From: Candidatus Spyradenecus faecavium
Lineage (GTDB): Bacteria; Verrucomicrobiota; Kiritimatiellia; RFP12; DVOR01
Direction of reading: 5' to 3'
NCBI GenBank assembly: GCA_018713405.1
Contig: DVOR01000162.1
Span: forward strand, 1 to 5,765
DNA length: 5,765 nucleotides
The notes below the pieces were generated by a model that worked only from the letters and a program-made list of their open reading frames with translations, was not told the origin of the DNA and did not search any database. Positions within the stretch are counted from its first letter, which is position 1; every line of letters starts with the position of its first letter. Below, one piece after another: positions 5,349 through 5,765 of the stretch. Both the position numbers and the translations under genes were made by a program.

Positions 5349-5765
5349 TCAACGCTTGGGGCGGGGCGTGGGGCGGGGCGTGGGTTGCTTCGCCGCCGCG
5401 TCCGGGATCGTCGCCTCGATGAACGCCGCCTCCTCCGCCGTCAGCCCATACTTCTCATACAGCGTCTTGTCCGTCCACTCCCGCGAAAAATCCTGCAGGG
5501 GAACAAAGTCATAGACGGCCTTGGCGCCGTGCTGTGTGGCTTTTTTCGCGCCGATGAGCAGGCGGACGAACTTGGTGCGCAGGTAGGCGTCGCAATGCTT
5601 GACGTGCTCGATGTCCGGGAACGGCCCCATTTCCAGGAAGGTTTCCGTGCAGATCATGCCAGGCTTGGCGGCAATCGCCGCCGGGGGCATTTCCCCGAAC
5701 ATCCCGCTCCCATAGTTGTAATTGAAGAAGAGTTTATAATCAGCAATCAATCCAACCTTGGGCAA
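5349..5765 (-). CDS. C-terminal end of a restriction-modification protein, Eco57I-like / N6-adenine methylase type (5' partial)
   Basis: Only the last 138 codons are visible; the frame is open at the right edge and the TTG there is not a credible start. The block CTETFLEMGPF (39-49), LRTKFVRLLIGAKKATQHG (62-80) and VYDFVPLQDFSREWTDKTLYEKYGLTAEE (84-112) closely resembles the end of many bacterial restriction-modification methylase/endonuclease proteins, in which a TETYL.IGPF strand, a TKFFRFL helix, a FVP.QDF.. WTDE.LY.KYGL segment and FIES..I close the chain. That region lies outside the catalytic motifs and is probably part of target recognition, so whether the full protein cuts, methylates or both cannot be told here. 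After FIEATIP the chain carries a non-family tail of about 17 residues ending in two TPRP units, encoded by a 12-base tandem repeat. The base composition near the right edge (26 of the last 65 bases are G or C) is far lower than in the operon, consistent with horizontal transfer. The gene is convergent with the operon. Confidence 0.62.
   Translation of the reverse strand: MPKVGLIADYKLFFNYNYGSGMFGEMPPAAIAAKPGMICTETFLEMGPFPDIEHVKHCDAYLRTKFVRLLIGAKKATQHGAKAVYDFVPLQDFSREWTDKTLYEKYGLTAEEAAFIEATIPDAAAKQPTPRPTPRPKR
5358..5384 (+). repeat. 12-bp G-rich tandem repeat with G-quadruplex potential
   Basis: GGGGCGGGGCGT occurs twice head to tail (5358-5369, 5370-5381) and is followed by GGG. The + strand thus has four runs of four G with loops of 1, 3 and 1 bases, a textbook quadruplex pattern. 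On the minus strand it encodes the Thr-Pro-Arg-Pro repeats at the end of the restriction-modification protein; the mRNA itself is C-rich here. Confidence 0.7.

Overview
The window is very GC-rich and reads as bacterial chromosome. The best taxonomic hint is the first gene, a DUF2723-type membrane/TPR protein. Its soluble-domain motifs (for example FGGTDPGRFVPTYM, residues 299-312) are ones I associate with the PVC bacteria, especially Kiritimatiellota, Lentisphaerota and Verrucomicrobiota. This placement is recall of family patterns, not a search result, so treat it as moderate to low confidence.

Layout. Positions 1-4800 hold three + strand genes that look like one operon. The first is the 3' part of a large DUF2723/TPR membrane protein, cut by the left edge. 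The second is fmt (methionyl-tRNA formyltransferase), joined to the first by a 4-base ATGA overlap. The third is a family II, Mn-dependent inorganic pyrophosphatase with a CBS-DRTGG-CBS regulatory insert, starting 5 bases after the fmt stop. A perfect 10-bp stem-loop followed by a T-rich run at 4887-4917 probably ends the operon. Positions 4801-5348 contain no convincing gene but are rich in inverted repeats, carry a strong-looking minus-strand promoter, and hold two related copies of a small composite repeat. Positions 5349-5765 hold, on the minus strand, the 3' end of a gene that looks like the C-terminus of a restriction-modification (Eco57I-like / N6-adenine methylase) protein. It is convergent with the operon and noticeably lower in GC at the right edge.

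How the genes may work together. Fmt formylates initiator Met-tRNA. The pyrophosphatase removes pyrophosphate, a by-product of aminoacyl-tRNA synthesis and other anabolism. Characterised CBS-DRTGG enzymes respond to adenine nucleotides and Ap4A, which is itself a by-product of aminoacyl-tRNA synthetases. A shared link to translation is therefore plausible but inferred. The DUF2723 protein probably acts at the cell envelope, and its link to the other two may be only transcriptional.

The most unusual features are a complete reversal of G/C strand asymmetry along the operon without a change of gene direction, the structured non-coding region between the convergent genes, and a 12-bp G-rich tandem repeat that encodes the tail of the restriction-modification protein. 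I did not find clear evidence of a wholly new system.
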